The notes beneath the pieces were generated by a model. The model was given only the letters and a program-made list of their open reading frames with translations, made no database searches and had not been told where the DNA came from. DNA of 30,069 nt from Deltaproteobacteria bacterium (GTDB taxonomy: Bacteria > Desulfobacterota > Desulfobacteria > Desulfobacterales > ETH-SRB1), in NCBI GenBank assembly GCA_003647525.1, contig QMMZ01000001.1, positions 1-30,069 of the forward strand, in the 5' to 3' direction. A program made the position numbers and the translations under genes. This document shows, one piece after another, positions 15,908 to 23,184 of this stretch (positions within the stretch are counted from its first letter, which is position 1; each line of letters opens with the position of its first letter).

Positions 15908-16303
15908 GTGGATATTTTAGAAGAAATAAAAAAAATCCTGGTAGAAATTCTTGATATTGAGAATCATATTATTACTCCTGAAACTTATCTTATAAGGGAA
16001 CTGGGAGCTGAGTCCATCGACCTTCTGGAGCTTGCAGTGGCAATAAACTCCAGATTTAATATAGATGTAAATGATGATGAAATATTTTTAAGAAAACTAA
16101 GGCAGCACATAACAGAGGCCGACCAAAAGAATAAGGATATAGTGCAATATCTGATTGAAAAACTGCCTTTTCTCTCCTGTAAAAGACTGGAAGAGATAAT
16201 GGCAGATCTCGAAGGAGGTCAAACCCTTAAGGTTAAAGATATTGTAAGTTATATAGACTTTCAGATAAATAATTTCACTGTGTTATCAGTCGTCGACGTA
16301 TAA
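15908..16303 (+). CDS. Dedicated acyl carrier protein with a mid-domain insertion
   Basis: This 131-residue protein starts at GTG, 4 bases after the reductase. The N-terminal half is a normal ACP: helix I (IKKILVEILDI), then LGAESIDLLELA with Ser36 as the phosphopantetheine site (ESID in place of the usual DSLD). The helix IV phrase TLKVKDIVSYI, which in a normal ACP falls near residue 70, comes only at about 106-116. Roughly 45 extra residues (about 59-104), mostly helical and including one Cys, are inserted between helix II and helix IV. The last 16 residues (from Ile116) are encoded by a partial copy of the 106-bp element, which also supplies the stop. It should carry the growing pimeloyl chain to BioF. 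Confidence 0.8.
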   Translation: MDILEEIKKILVEILDIENHIITPETYLIRELGAESIDLLELAVAINSRFNIDVNDDEIFLRKLRQHITEADQKNKDIVQYLIEKLPFLSCKRLEEIMADLEGGQTLKVKDIVSYIDFQINNFTVLSVVDV

Positions 16304-16319
16304 CTAATACGCCCTCCTC
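16252..16319. repeat. Partial copy of the 106-bp element, inverted relative to copies A and B
   Basis: Beginning with TATAGACTTTCAGATAAATA, this follows the reverse complement of the 8225 element through the CGTCGACG core, then diverges after CGCCCTCCTC. The second arm is missing. It supplies the last 16 codons and the stop of the carrier protein gene. Confidence 0.85.
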
Positions 16320-16429
16320 GCGCCTTGCCATGCGTGAGCCTCAACCCTTGAAAATGTAAATTTATTTTTGAGCGAACCCTTAGCTCTATAACAAAAATAA
16401 TTTGTCGATTAAGAGGAGCTTTGGAAAAA

Positions 16430-17632
16430 GTGAAAAGAAGAGTCGTAATCACCTCTATTGAAGTTATCTCCTCTTTAGGTTCTAATATAGAAGAGATAAT
16501 TGGTAATTTGAAAAGCGAAAACACTTCGTTTGAAAGGTCAAATGTTGATAATGAAGTGGTTGTATGTCCCGTTAACGGCTTTGATGTAAAAGATTTTGCA
16601 GGTCATTTTAAAGACAGGCGATATCTAAACAGAGGAGCCCTGTTCTGTGTTGCATCAGCAATTGAAGCAGTAAAAAAAGCAGGAATAGACAAAAAATTAT
16701 TAGCGGAAGCAGGTCTTTTTTTAGGAACAGGCCCCAATCTGGATATCGGAGGAGAATTCACTGATGTCAAAGCAGGAGAAATAGATAGAAAAGATCTTAT
16801 GGCTCTCTGGATGTTGAAATTCCTGCCAAATACTGCTGCCTCAGTTATTGCTAAATTGGCAGGCATACACGGCGAAAACCAGACTTTAACAACGGCATGT
16901 TCCGCTTCATTGCAAGCCATTGGCGAGGCTTTTCGAAAAATCAGGGATGGATACATTGACCTTGCATTTACAGGCGGAGGCGATTCAAGGTTAAGCAAAA
17001 GCAGTATTTTAGCTTATAAAAAAGCTCGCGCCCTTTGCGACGGAACGGGTAAACCTGAAAGAGCCATCCGTCCTTTTGATAGAAACAGAAATGGATTTGT
17101 TCCAGGAGAAGGGGGCGCTTTTTTTCTGCTGGAAGAGCTCGAACATGCAAAAAGTCGCGGCGCAAAAATATATTGTGAGATTTGTGGCTATGGTGCTTCT
17201 ATTGATGGATATTCAATGACCGCTCCTGAACCAGGTGGCATATGGGCGGAAAGGTCGGTGAATGCGGCTCTACAGGAAGCGGAGTTTGCTCCTTCTGATA
17301 TTGATGTTATTTCATCACATGGAACCGGGACTCTATTAAATGATTCAATGGAAGCAGATTTAATTGATCGGGTTTACGATAAAAAACCTCCCTTTATCAT
17401 TGCACTTAAATCGTGGATCGGACACATAGCTGCGGCATGCGGTGCTGTTGAGCTTGCAATATGTCTTGCCTGCATGAAGTACAGTTATCTCCCGAAAATA
17501 AGAAATCTTGATAAACCGTGCCATGCGGGGCTTAACTTTGTACGTGAAGAACGGGGATATCCAATACAAAGTATATTGTTAGAAAATTTCGGTTTTGGAG
17601 GGCAGAACAGCGCTCTGATTGTAAGAAAGTAG
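16430..17632 (+). CDS. Beta-ketoacyl-ACP synthase, FabF (KAS II) type
   Basis: This condensing enzyme has about 400 residues from GTG 16430. I prefer that start because MKRRVVIT matches the usual FabF N-terminus; an upstream TTG at 16421 lies only 2 bases from the AGGAG site. The full Cys-His-His triad is present: TACSAS (Cys157), SSHGTGT (His297) and KSWIGHIAAACG (Lys327, His332). The C-terminal NFGFGGQNSALIV loop is typical of FabF. This is not the FabH-like architecture of BioZ. Within the operon it should extend a short dicarboxylic or otherwise modified primer with malonyl units on the dedicated carrier protein. The stop codon lies in a dispersed GTAGGGGCGA repeat. Confidence 0.9.
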   Translation: MKRRVVITSIEVISSLGSNIEEIIGNLKSENTSFERSNVDNEVVVCPVNGFDVKDFAGHFKDRRYLNRGALFCVASAIEAVKKAGIDKKLLAEAGLFLGTGPNLDIGGEFTDVKAGEIDRKDLMALWMLKFLPNTAASVIAKLAGIHGENQTLTTACSASLQAIGEAFRKIRDGYIDLAFTGGGDSRLSKSSILAYKKARALCDGTGKPERAIRPFDRNRNGFVPGEGGAFFLLEELEHAKSRGAKIYCEICGYGASIDGYSMTAPEPGGIWAERSVNAALQEAEFAPSDIDVISSHGTGTLLNDSMEADLIDRVYDKKPPFIIALKSWIGHIAAACGAVELAICLACMKYSYLPKIRNLDKPCHAGLNFVREERGYPIQSILLENFGFGGQNSALIVRK

Positions 17633-17659
17633 GGGCGATCCTTGTGATCGCCCTGATTA
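17629..17659. repeat. GTAGGGGCGA repeat at the ketosynthase stop
   Basis: GTAGGGGCGATCCTTGTGATCGCCCTGATTA is nearly the same as the first half of the repeat at 1801-1857. The ketosynthase TAG stop is part of it. It occupies most of the gap before the second hotdog gene. Confidence 0.8.
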
Positions 17660-17669
17660 ATGATTAGAT

Positions 17670-18119
17670 ATGATGAATATCACTAATAGAATAGAAGTAA
17701 ATACAGGGCTGGAAGATTTTGTCCTTTTAGACAGAATATTAGAAACCGGAGCTGCGACTATTGCAGGTAAAAAAGAGTATTTTAACAATCCAGCTTATCT
17801 GGGGATAGAATCTCTTGCGCAATTAGGGGCCTACCATGTCCGTTTTATTAATGATTTTGAAATACACGCCTTTCTTTTAAAGATAAACCGTTGCCGCGTT
17901 ATTGGAAACAAGATTCTACATGGTGAATATCTGATTGATGGAAGACTCATTAATCAAAGCAAATCTTCTTGCTCATACTTCTTAAAAGCTAAAAAAGAAG
18001 ACCAAATTCAGATTGAGGGAGAGTTTTTATTTTCAACTTTAGAATATAATAATAATTTTAACAAAAAAATACTGGAAAAACATTACCGCAGGGTATTTTC
18101 GTGTTTAAAAAAAGAATAA
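17670..18119 (+). CDS. FabZ/ApeP-like hotdog protein, catalytic Glu only
   Basis: This 149-residue protein is the usual FabZ length. DFVLLDRIL matches the FabZ PFLLVDRVL opening, and PAYLGIESLAQLGAYH matches PGVLILEAMAQ, with Glu47 at the catalytic acid position. The segment that in FabZ carries QGHFPGKP, including the catalytic His, is missing: Tyr-Phe-Asn-Asn-Pro leads directly into the helix. The rest (HAFLLKINRCRV, GEYLIDGRLI, IEGEFLFSTL) fits the hotdog strands. The YLGIE phrase resembles the ApeP-type hotdog proteins of aryl-polyene clusters. It overlaps bioF by 19 bases. Likely partner: the His-only hotdog protein at 14876. ATG codons at 17670 and 17673 are both possible starts; no clear ribosome-binding site was seen. 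Confidence 0.75.
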   Translation: MMNITNRIEVNTGLEDFVLLDRILETGAATIAGKKEYFNNPAYLGIESLAQLGAYHVRFINDFEIHAFLLKINRCRVIGNKILHGEYLIDGRLINQSKSSCSYFLKAKKEDQIQIEGEFLFSTLEYNNNFNKKILEKHYRRVFSCLKKE

Positions 18120-19237
18120 TAAATAAACTGGCTGCTCAGAAAGAGACAGGTCTTTACAGAGAACCCGTAGAAATAGAAAACAGGGAAGGTAAATTTCTTT
18201 TAATTGAAGGCGGAAAAGTATTAAACTTTGCGTCAAACGACTATCTTGGCCTTGGGGTGTCTGAAGAGCTTAAACGTAAAGTATCAGATAATTTTTTGAA
18301 GTATGCTACATCTTCTTCTTCGTCAAGGCTTGTTTCAGGAAATTATTCTGTCATCAACCAGGCTGAAAAAGAATATGCCCGCTTTTTTGGGTATGAGGAT
18401 GCTCTGTTTTTTCCCAGCGGCTATCAGGCAAATATAGGCATTCTTTCCGCACTTTTTGAAAAAGGTGATTTGTTAATTTTCGACAAGCATATGCATGCCA
18501 GCAGTGTGAAGGGTATGCTCTTAAGTGGTGCGGATTTCCATGGATATAAGCATAACTCCATGTCTCATCTTTGTAAGTGGCTGGAAAAAACCAGCGAAAA
18601 AAAACCTGCGGTGTTGACAGAGTCACTTTTCAGTATGGATGGCGATTTTCTTGATATTCAGGGTTTTAAAGGACTCAAGGAACGCTTCGACTTTTTCAGC
18701 ATAGTCGATGAGGCGCATGCATTTGGAGCGACAGGCGAAAATGGGAAGGGTATTGCCCGTGATGTAGCAGATATCGGAGTTGGAACATTTGGCAAGGCTC
18801 TTGGTTTTTTTGGTGCTTTTGTACTAATGCCCTCGGACTTTAAAGAATATTTTTTCAATTTTTCTTCTCCTTTAATTTACACAACTACTCTTCCAGAAGC
18901 GCATGCTGCATCAGCCATAGACCTTTTAGAAATTATTTCTCAATGCGAAAAACAAAGAAAACATCTGTCCAGGATAAGCGGTCTTACCAAAGAAAAGCTT
19001 GTTTACGAGGGTTTTTGTGTGAAAGGAAATGCTCATATTCTTGCAGTAGAAATCGGAGATGAAAGCCTGGCGCTGGAGATATCTAAAAGGTTGCTTAAAG
19101 AAGATATTTTTGTTTTACCTGCACGGTATCCAACGGTACCGCTTCACAAAGCCATATTGAGAATCGGCATGACTGCCCTTCATGCAGAGGAAGATGTAAA
19201 AAAGTTAGTCAGTACTTTAAAAGAGGTAACACTTTAG
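18101..19237 (+). CDS. bioF: 8-amino-7-oxononanoate synthase
   Basis: This 378-residue alpha-oxoamine synthase condenses pimeloyl thioester with L-alanine to give KAPA and CO2, using PLP. Evidence is LNFASNDYLGLG, SSSRLVSGN, FPSGYQANIGI, DKHMHASSVKG, the PLP-contacting DEAHAFG (Asp203, His206) and GTFGKALG with the PLP lysine at about Lys232. The C-terminal phrase LPARYPTVPLHKAILRIGMTALH fits the family. The GTG start at 18101 overlaps the hotdog gene and has AGGG 8 bases upstream. BioF homologues vary over pimeloyl-CoA or pimeloyl-ACP; the dedicated carrier protein in this operon suggests the ACP form, by inference. Confidence 0.94.
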   Translation: MFKKRIINKLAAQKETGLYREPVEIENREGKFLLIEGGKVLNFASNDYLGLGVSEELKRKVSDNFLKYATSSSSSRLVSGNYSVINQAEKEYARFFGYEDALFFPSGYQANIGILSALFEKGDLLIFDKHMHASSVKGMLLSGADFHGYKHNSMSHLCKWLEKTSEKKPAVLTESLFSMDGDFLDIQGFKGLKERFDFFSIVDEAHAFGATGENGKGIARDVADIGVGTFGKALGFFGAFVLMPSDFKEYFFNFSSPLIYTTTLPEAHAASAIDLLEIISQCEKQRKHLSRISGLTKEKLVYEGFCVKGNAHILAVEIGDESLALEISKRLLKEDIFVLPARYPTVPLHKAILRIGMTALHAEEDVKKLVSTLKEVTL

Positions 19238-19238
19238 C

Positions 19239-19427
19239 CTTTTGAAAAAAGTTCTGACAGGATAACAGGATAAACAAGATTTTATTTCAAGTGAACAAAC
19301 AAGTCTATAGGTTTAATTATTAATTTTGGTGAACGGAAAGTTGAAATCAAACTTAAAGCAGGGAGATTTACAGGATAAGTTTCGATGTTTTAATCCTGAA
19401 TATCCTGTCAATCCTGTCAAAAAAGCC
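19239..19427. repeat. Dispersed CAGGAT/ATCCTG repeats between bioF and bioD
   Basis: TTTTGAAAAAAGTTCTGACAGG followed by ATAACAGGAT (from 19239), and ATCCTGTCAATCCTGTCAAAAAAG near 19402-19425, are related to the bioB upstream repeat at 12373-12455. About 95 bases of other sequence lie between the two parts, including a short AAGTCTATA remnant at 19301-19309 that resembles an arm of the 106-bp element. Confidence 0.7.
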
Positions 19428-19444
19428 TCTTTGAAAGAACTAAA

Positions 19445-20167
19445 TTGTTACAAAAATTGAAAAACAAGACAGATAATATTTTCGTTATAGGAACTGATAC
19501 AGAAGTGGGAAAAACGGTTTTATCTCTTTTGCTGATGCAGTTTTTTTATGCGAATGGTTGCATACCTTTTTATATAAAGCCGATTCAAACAGGGTGCAGC
19601 GATCCTTATGATAAAGACAGTGATGCAAGATTCATTTATAAGCATGTAGAGCAGTTGACTAAAAAAAATCCTGCTGATTCAATAGTCTATTGTTTCAGGG
19701 AGCCTAAAGCCCCTTATTTTGCTTCCCGCAATGAGGGGGAAACCATTGAGTTAAAGGCAATACAGAATGCTTTGGATAAAAAGAGCCGGATTTATTCTCC
19801 TGTTATAATAGAGGCTGCCGGCGGACTTCTTGTGCCGGTCAACGAAAATACATTAATGATAGATCTTATCAAAATGACAGGGGCAAAGCCAATTATTGCC
19901 TCCCGTGCCGGATTGGGCACGATCAACCATACTCTCCTTACAATAGAGGCTCTGTATAAAAAACATATTAAACCGCTCGGAGTAGTTTTTATAGATGCTG
20001 GAGAAAAGCCTGCCCCGCAGGATATGATAAGCGAAAATATTGAGGCGGTTGAAAATTATTCCAACATAAAAGTCGCCGGAGTAATCAGCAGAATCAAGGA
20101 TTTTTCAAACCCTGAAAAAGAATACTATCAGCCGATAGAAAGGATATATAGCCAACGCTTCTCATGA
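19445..20167 (+). CDS. bioD: Dethiobiotin synthetase
   Basis: This 240-residue ATP-dependent enzyme closes the ureido ring, converting 7,8-diaminononanoate and CO2 to dethiobiotin. The P-loop is GTDTEVGKT (about 16-24), followed by KPIQTGC with the family's catalytic lysine, EAAGGLLVPVN, and the nucleotide base-binding region near the C-terminus. Length is within the family range (about 220-240). The start is a TTG at 19445 with a weak upstream site; a second TTG at 19457 is possible. It is the last gene of the operon, 207 bases after bioF, with repeats filling the gap; no new promoter was recognised. Confidence 0.95.
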   Translation: MLQKLKNKTDNIFVIGTDTEVGKTVLSLLLMQFFYANGCIPFYIKPIQTGCSDPYDKDSDARFIYKHVEQLTKKNPADSIVYCFREPKAPYFASRNEGETIELKAIQNALDKKSRIYSPVIIEAAGGLLVPVNENTLMIDLIKMTGAKPIIASRAGLGTINHTLLTIEALYKKHIKPLGVVFIDAGEKPAPQDMISENIEAVENYSNIKVAGVISRIKDFSNPEKEYYQPIERIYSQRFS

Positions 20168-20237
20168 ACAACTCATAAAAATATTGGTAGCCGAGGGACG
20201 AAGGGACGTTCATGAGGTATAACCATGGAGTAATGTT

Positions 20238-20327
20238 ATGCGATCATTAGTCATTTTTCTGATAATTGTGGCAATATGGTTTCTGTTGCAGGCTTATATC
20301 CTGCCCAAAATGGGAATTTCAACCTGA
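20238..20327 (+). CDS. Small single-span membrane protein (29 residues)
   Basis: The ATG at 20238 has GGAG 7 bases upstream, and the frame encodes 29 residues: a short MRS start, a continuous hydrophobic helix (LVIFLIIVAIWFLLQAYIL) and a PKMGIST tail. The very clean topology and good ribosome-binding site suggest a genuine small membrane protein rather than noise. A short perfect hairpin, CTTGTC-AGGT-GACAAG (20338-20353), follows the stop. Function unknown. It may be the end of the bioD transcript or a separate gene facing the iron-sulfur protein gene. Confidence 0.5.
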   Translation: MRSLVIFLIIVAIWFLLQAYILPKMGIST

Positions 20328-20395
20328 CTGCGAAAATCTTGTCAGGTGACAAGCCACAAGGACGACAAAAAACAGCTTGAAACAAAAGAAAAAAA

Positions 20396-21706
20396 TTAGT
20401 CAGGGGTATTATTTTTCAAACACTCAGCATAAATCATTACTGGATGTTTGACAACAATTGGATCTCCAGATTTTGAAAGCATGTCGGCAATCTGAATCAT
20501 ACAGGCAGGGCACCCTGTGGCCACCACAGAACAACCTGTTGATTTAATATTATTGCGCTTACGCTTTCCAATTTTGGCCGAAAGATCATAATACTGCAAA
20601 TTAAAGCTTCCCCCCAATCCGCAGCACCAGTCGGATTCGGGCATTTCTCTAAGAAGGTACTTTGAATTCGCTTTAATGAGCGCTCTTGGTTCGGTTGATA
20701 CTCCCAAAGATTTTGATAGATGGCACGGATCATGATAGGTTATAATTTTCTTTTCATTTATATAATAATTTTCATTTTTAAGCCCCACTTTTGATACTAA
20801 AAACTGATTAATATCAAGTGTCTTTTCAGCAAGTTCTTCAACTCTGGACCTGATCCCGGCGGACTGTTTTTTTGTCATTGCGGGCCATATTTTTTTTATC
20901 ATAAAAGTACAGGTGGCACATGCGGTAACCAGATAGTCAAACTCAGCGATATCAAGCAGTTCCAGGTTGTGCCGCACCAGCCGGACAAACGTAACTGTGT
21001 CTCCGGATGAAACAGCCGGGGCGCCGCAACATGCTTCTCTTTTCGGTATAAATATACCAACTTCGTGATAATTAAGCACGTCGATAACAGCTTCAGCAAT
21101 CTGGGGGGAAATCTTATCGATCAGGCAACCGACAAAAAAAGCCACCTTTAACCGGGATTTGCCGGGATATGAATTTAGAGCCGGGACCATGCGGTGGAAC
21201 GGCACAGGTGCAAGGGGTTTAAAATGCCTGTCCTGTATTAAAGGTGACACAAAGCGTGCACATGAAGTGCCCAAATTTTTGCTGGCTGGTTTTGTAAAAA
21301 ATTTCTGGATTCTCGGCAAGAATTCCATCAACATGTCAAAAGTATAAGGATTGGCCAGCATAATCCTTAAAATTGCTTTCTTAGCCGGAGATAGACCAAT
21401 GAATTGTGTAAGGATTGCACGGGCTTTAATAAAAATTTCCAGCACTTTTACCCCGCTTGGGCAGTTAGCCGCACACGACCCGCAAAGAAGGCAGCGGCTG
21501 AGACGTTCATAAACCCCTTTGGGATTTTTAAACATTTCCTCAGCAAGACCTTCGAGCATGGCCAGTTTTCCGCGCGCGACATCAGCTTCAATGCCGGTCT
21601 GATCAAAAAGAGGACATACAGCCTGACACATCCCGCATCGAGTGCAGATCTTTAGCTGGTGTTCCAATTCCCTCATAAGAAGGGCAAGCTCTTTCATGCT
21701 GGACAT
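20396..21706 (-). CDS. GlcF/HdrD-like iron-sulfur oxidoreductase subunit with two CCG domains
   Basis: This 436-residue electron-transfer subunit carries two [4Fe-4S] ferredoxin motifs, CTRCGMCQAVCP (Cys21, 24, 27, 31) and CLLCGSCAANCP (Cys72, 75, 78, 82), followed by two cysteine-rich CCG domains (about 180-265, CCGAPAV; about 330-425, CCGLGGSF). The order and length match glycolate oxidase subunit GlcF and related lactate dehydrogenase or heterodisulfide-reductase-like proteins. No flavoprotein GlcD partner lies in the window, so the substrate is open. The two ATGs at 21706 and 21697 lack a strong ribosome-binding site; the first was used. Such proteins usually pass electrons from 2-hydroxy acid oxidation to the membrane pool. 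It is divergent from the TraB-family gene, with the 106-bp element between. Confidence 0.85.
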   Translation of the reverse strand: MSSMKELALLMRELEHQLKICTRCGMCQAVCPLFDQTGIEADVARGKLAMLEGLAEEMFKNPKGVYERLSRCLLCGSCAANCPSGVKVLEIFIKARAILTQFIGLSPAKKAILRIMLANPYTFDMLMEFLPRIQKFFTKPASKNLGTSCARFVSPLIQDRHFKPLAPVPFHRMVPALNSYPGKSRLKVAFFVGCLIDKISPQIAEAVIDVLNYHEVGIFIPKREACCGAPAVSSGDTVTFVRLVRHNLELLDIAEFDYLVTACATCTFMIKKIWPAMTKKQSAGIRSRVEELAEKTLDINQFLVSKVGLKNENYYINEKKIITYHDPCHLSKSLGVSTEPRALIKANSKYLLREMPESDWCCGLGGSFNLQYYDLSAKIGKRKRNNIKSTGCSVVATGCPACMIQIADMLSKSGDPIVVKHPVMIYAECLKNNTPD

Positions 21707-21774
21707 ATAGATAAAACCCTAAATTTAAAAACTCATGCTGTTTAAAAAATTAAGTCGTTCTGCTTTATTTCATA

Positions 21775-21880
21775 TATAAACTTTCAGATAATTAATTTCA
21801 CAAGGCCAGAAGGAGGAAGGCGTATTAGTTATACGTCAACGACTGATAACACAGTGAAATTATTTATCTGAAAGTTTATA
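21775..21880. repeat. 106-bp palindromic-ended element, full copy B
   Basis: This copy has the same length and centre as the one at 8225. Both ends differ from that copy by a matched change: TATAAACTTTC on the left and GAAAGTTTATA on the right, where the other copy has TATAGACTTTC and GAAAGTCTATA. The stem is therefore conserved although the sequence changed. It lies in the divergent gap between the GlcF-like gene and the TraB-family gene. Confidence 0.9.
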
Positions 21881-22017
21881 GCACAATTATGATTTTGTTT
21901 CATCTTGCATTAACAAGATAAATATAATATTTTATTTAGTTGCCTGCAGGCAGGTCTTATATCCTGATACATCCTGTATGATGCCTCGGTCAAAAAACAG
22001 TATAAGGAAGATTTTTG

Positions 22018-23184
22018 ATGGAAATTAACAACAACGAGGCGTTGCATCGCCTTAATTTTGAAGATAAAGAAATAATACTTTTAGGAACAGCCCATATATC
22101 CAGGGAAAGTGTGGATTTGGTCAGCTCGGTTATCGAGGAGGAAAAACCGGACTGCGTCTGCGTCGAGCTTTGCCAATCCAGATATCAAGCTATCAGTCAA
22201 AAGGATAAATGGCAACAGATGGATATAATAAAGGTAATTAAGGATAAAAAAGCATTTCTCCTCCTTTCCAACCTTCTTCTTGCTTCATTTCAAAAACGAA
22301 TTGCCAGGAAATTAAATTTAAAAGCCGGCGAGGAAATGTTAAAAGCCATTGAAAAAGGAGAAGCAATTGGAGCAAAAATACATCTTGCTGACAGAGAGAT
22401 TCGTATTACCTTGTCAAGAACCTGGCGCATAATGCGTCTCTGGGATAAGCTAAAACTGCTGTTTCAGTTTATCTTGTCGCTGGGAGGAGTTGATGAAATC
22501 AGCGAAGAAGAAATTGAAAAAATGAAGCAGCAAGATGCCCTTCAGCTTATTCTTGCAGATATTGAAAAATCACTTCCTGTGCTGAGAAATATACTTATAG
22601 ATGAAAGAGACCAATATCTTGCATATAAGATAAGGACGGCTCCAGGAAAAAAGATAGTGGCTGTTGTCGGCGCGGGACATGTGTCGGGCATAAAAAAGTA
22701 CTGGAATGCTGACACAGATATAAATGGCCTTGAGGAAATTCCGCCCAAAACTCTGGCCTCCGGTCTTTTTAAATGGGTTATTCCTTTTGGCATATTACTT
22801 CTTTTTATCTTCGGCTTTTTCTGGGGAGGATATGATACAGGAACTCACATGATAACGTGGTGGATTTTTGCAAACGGGCTTTTGGCTGGATTAGGAGCCA
22901 TAATAGCTCTGGCCCATCCTCTTACAGTGCTGTCTTCCATTCTGGCAGCGCCTTTAACTTCTTTAAACCCAATGATTGCCGCAGGCTGGGTTTCCGGAAT
23001 TGTGGAAGCTGTTTCAAGAAAACCAAAAGTTAAGGACTTTGAAAGCCTTCCGGAAGATATACTTTCTGTAAAGGGTTTCTGGAAAAACAAAGTAACCCGT
23101 ATTCTTTTAGTGGTAATATTTACAAATCTCGGCAGCACTCTGGGCACCTTTGTTGCCATACCATTAATGCTAAAAGTATTATAA
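22018..23184 (+). CDS. TraB/PrgY-family membrane protein
   Basis: This 388-residue product has an N-terminal TraB domain opening with the family phrase ILLGTAHISRESVDLV (His26), continuing with CVELCQSRYQAI, an internal helical region and VAVVGAGHVSGI. The last third (from about residue 245) is hydrophobic, with several transmembrane helices, as in bacterial and archaeal PrgY-like relatives. The TraB fold is related to the erythromycin-esterase/GumN/TIKI group with possible metal-dependent hydrolase activity; the biological role is not settled. I start it at ATG 22018, where AAGGAAG lies 7 bases upstream. The 3' end overlaps the convergent purN by 6 bases. Confidence 0.85.
   Translation: MEINNNEALHRLNFEDKEIILLGTAHISRESVDLVSSVIEEEKPDCVCVELCQSRYQAISQKDKWQQMDIIKVIKDKKAFLLLSNLLLASFQKRIARKLNLKAGEEMLKAIEKGEAIGAKIHLADREIRITLSRTWRIMRLWDKLKLLFQFILSLGGVDEISEEEIEKMKQQDALQLILADIEKSLPVLRNILIDERDQYLAYKIRTAPGKKIVAVVGAGHVSGIKKYWNADTDINGLEEIPPKTLASGLFKWVIPFGILLLFIFGFFWGGYDTGTHMITWWIFANGLLAGLGAIIALAHPLTVLSSILAAPLTSLNPMIAAGWVSGIVEAVSRKPKVKDFESLPEDILSVKGFWKNKVTRILLVVIFTNLGSTLGTFVAIPLMLKVL

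Noticed and set aside
16421..16429. TTG at 16421 as the ketosynthase start
   Set aside because: AGGAG lies only 2 bases before it; GTG at 16430 gives better spacing and the usual MKRRVVIT start. The choice is not certain.
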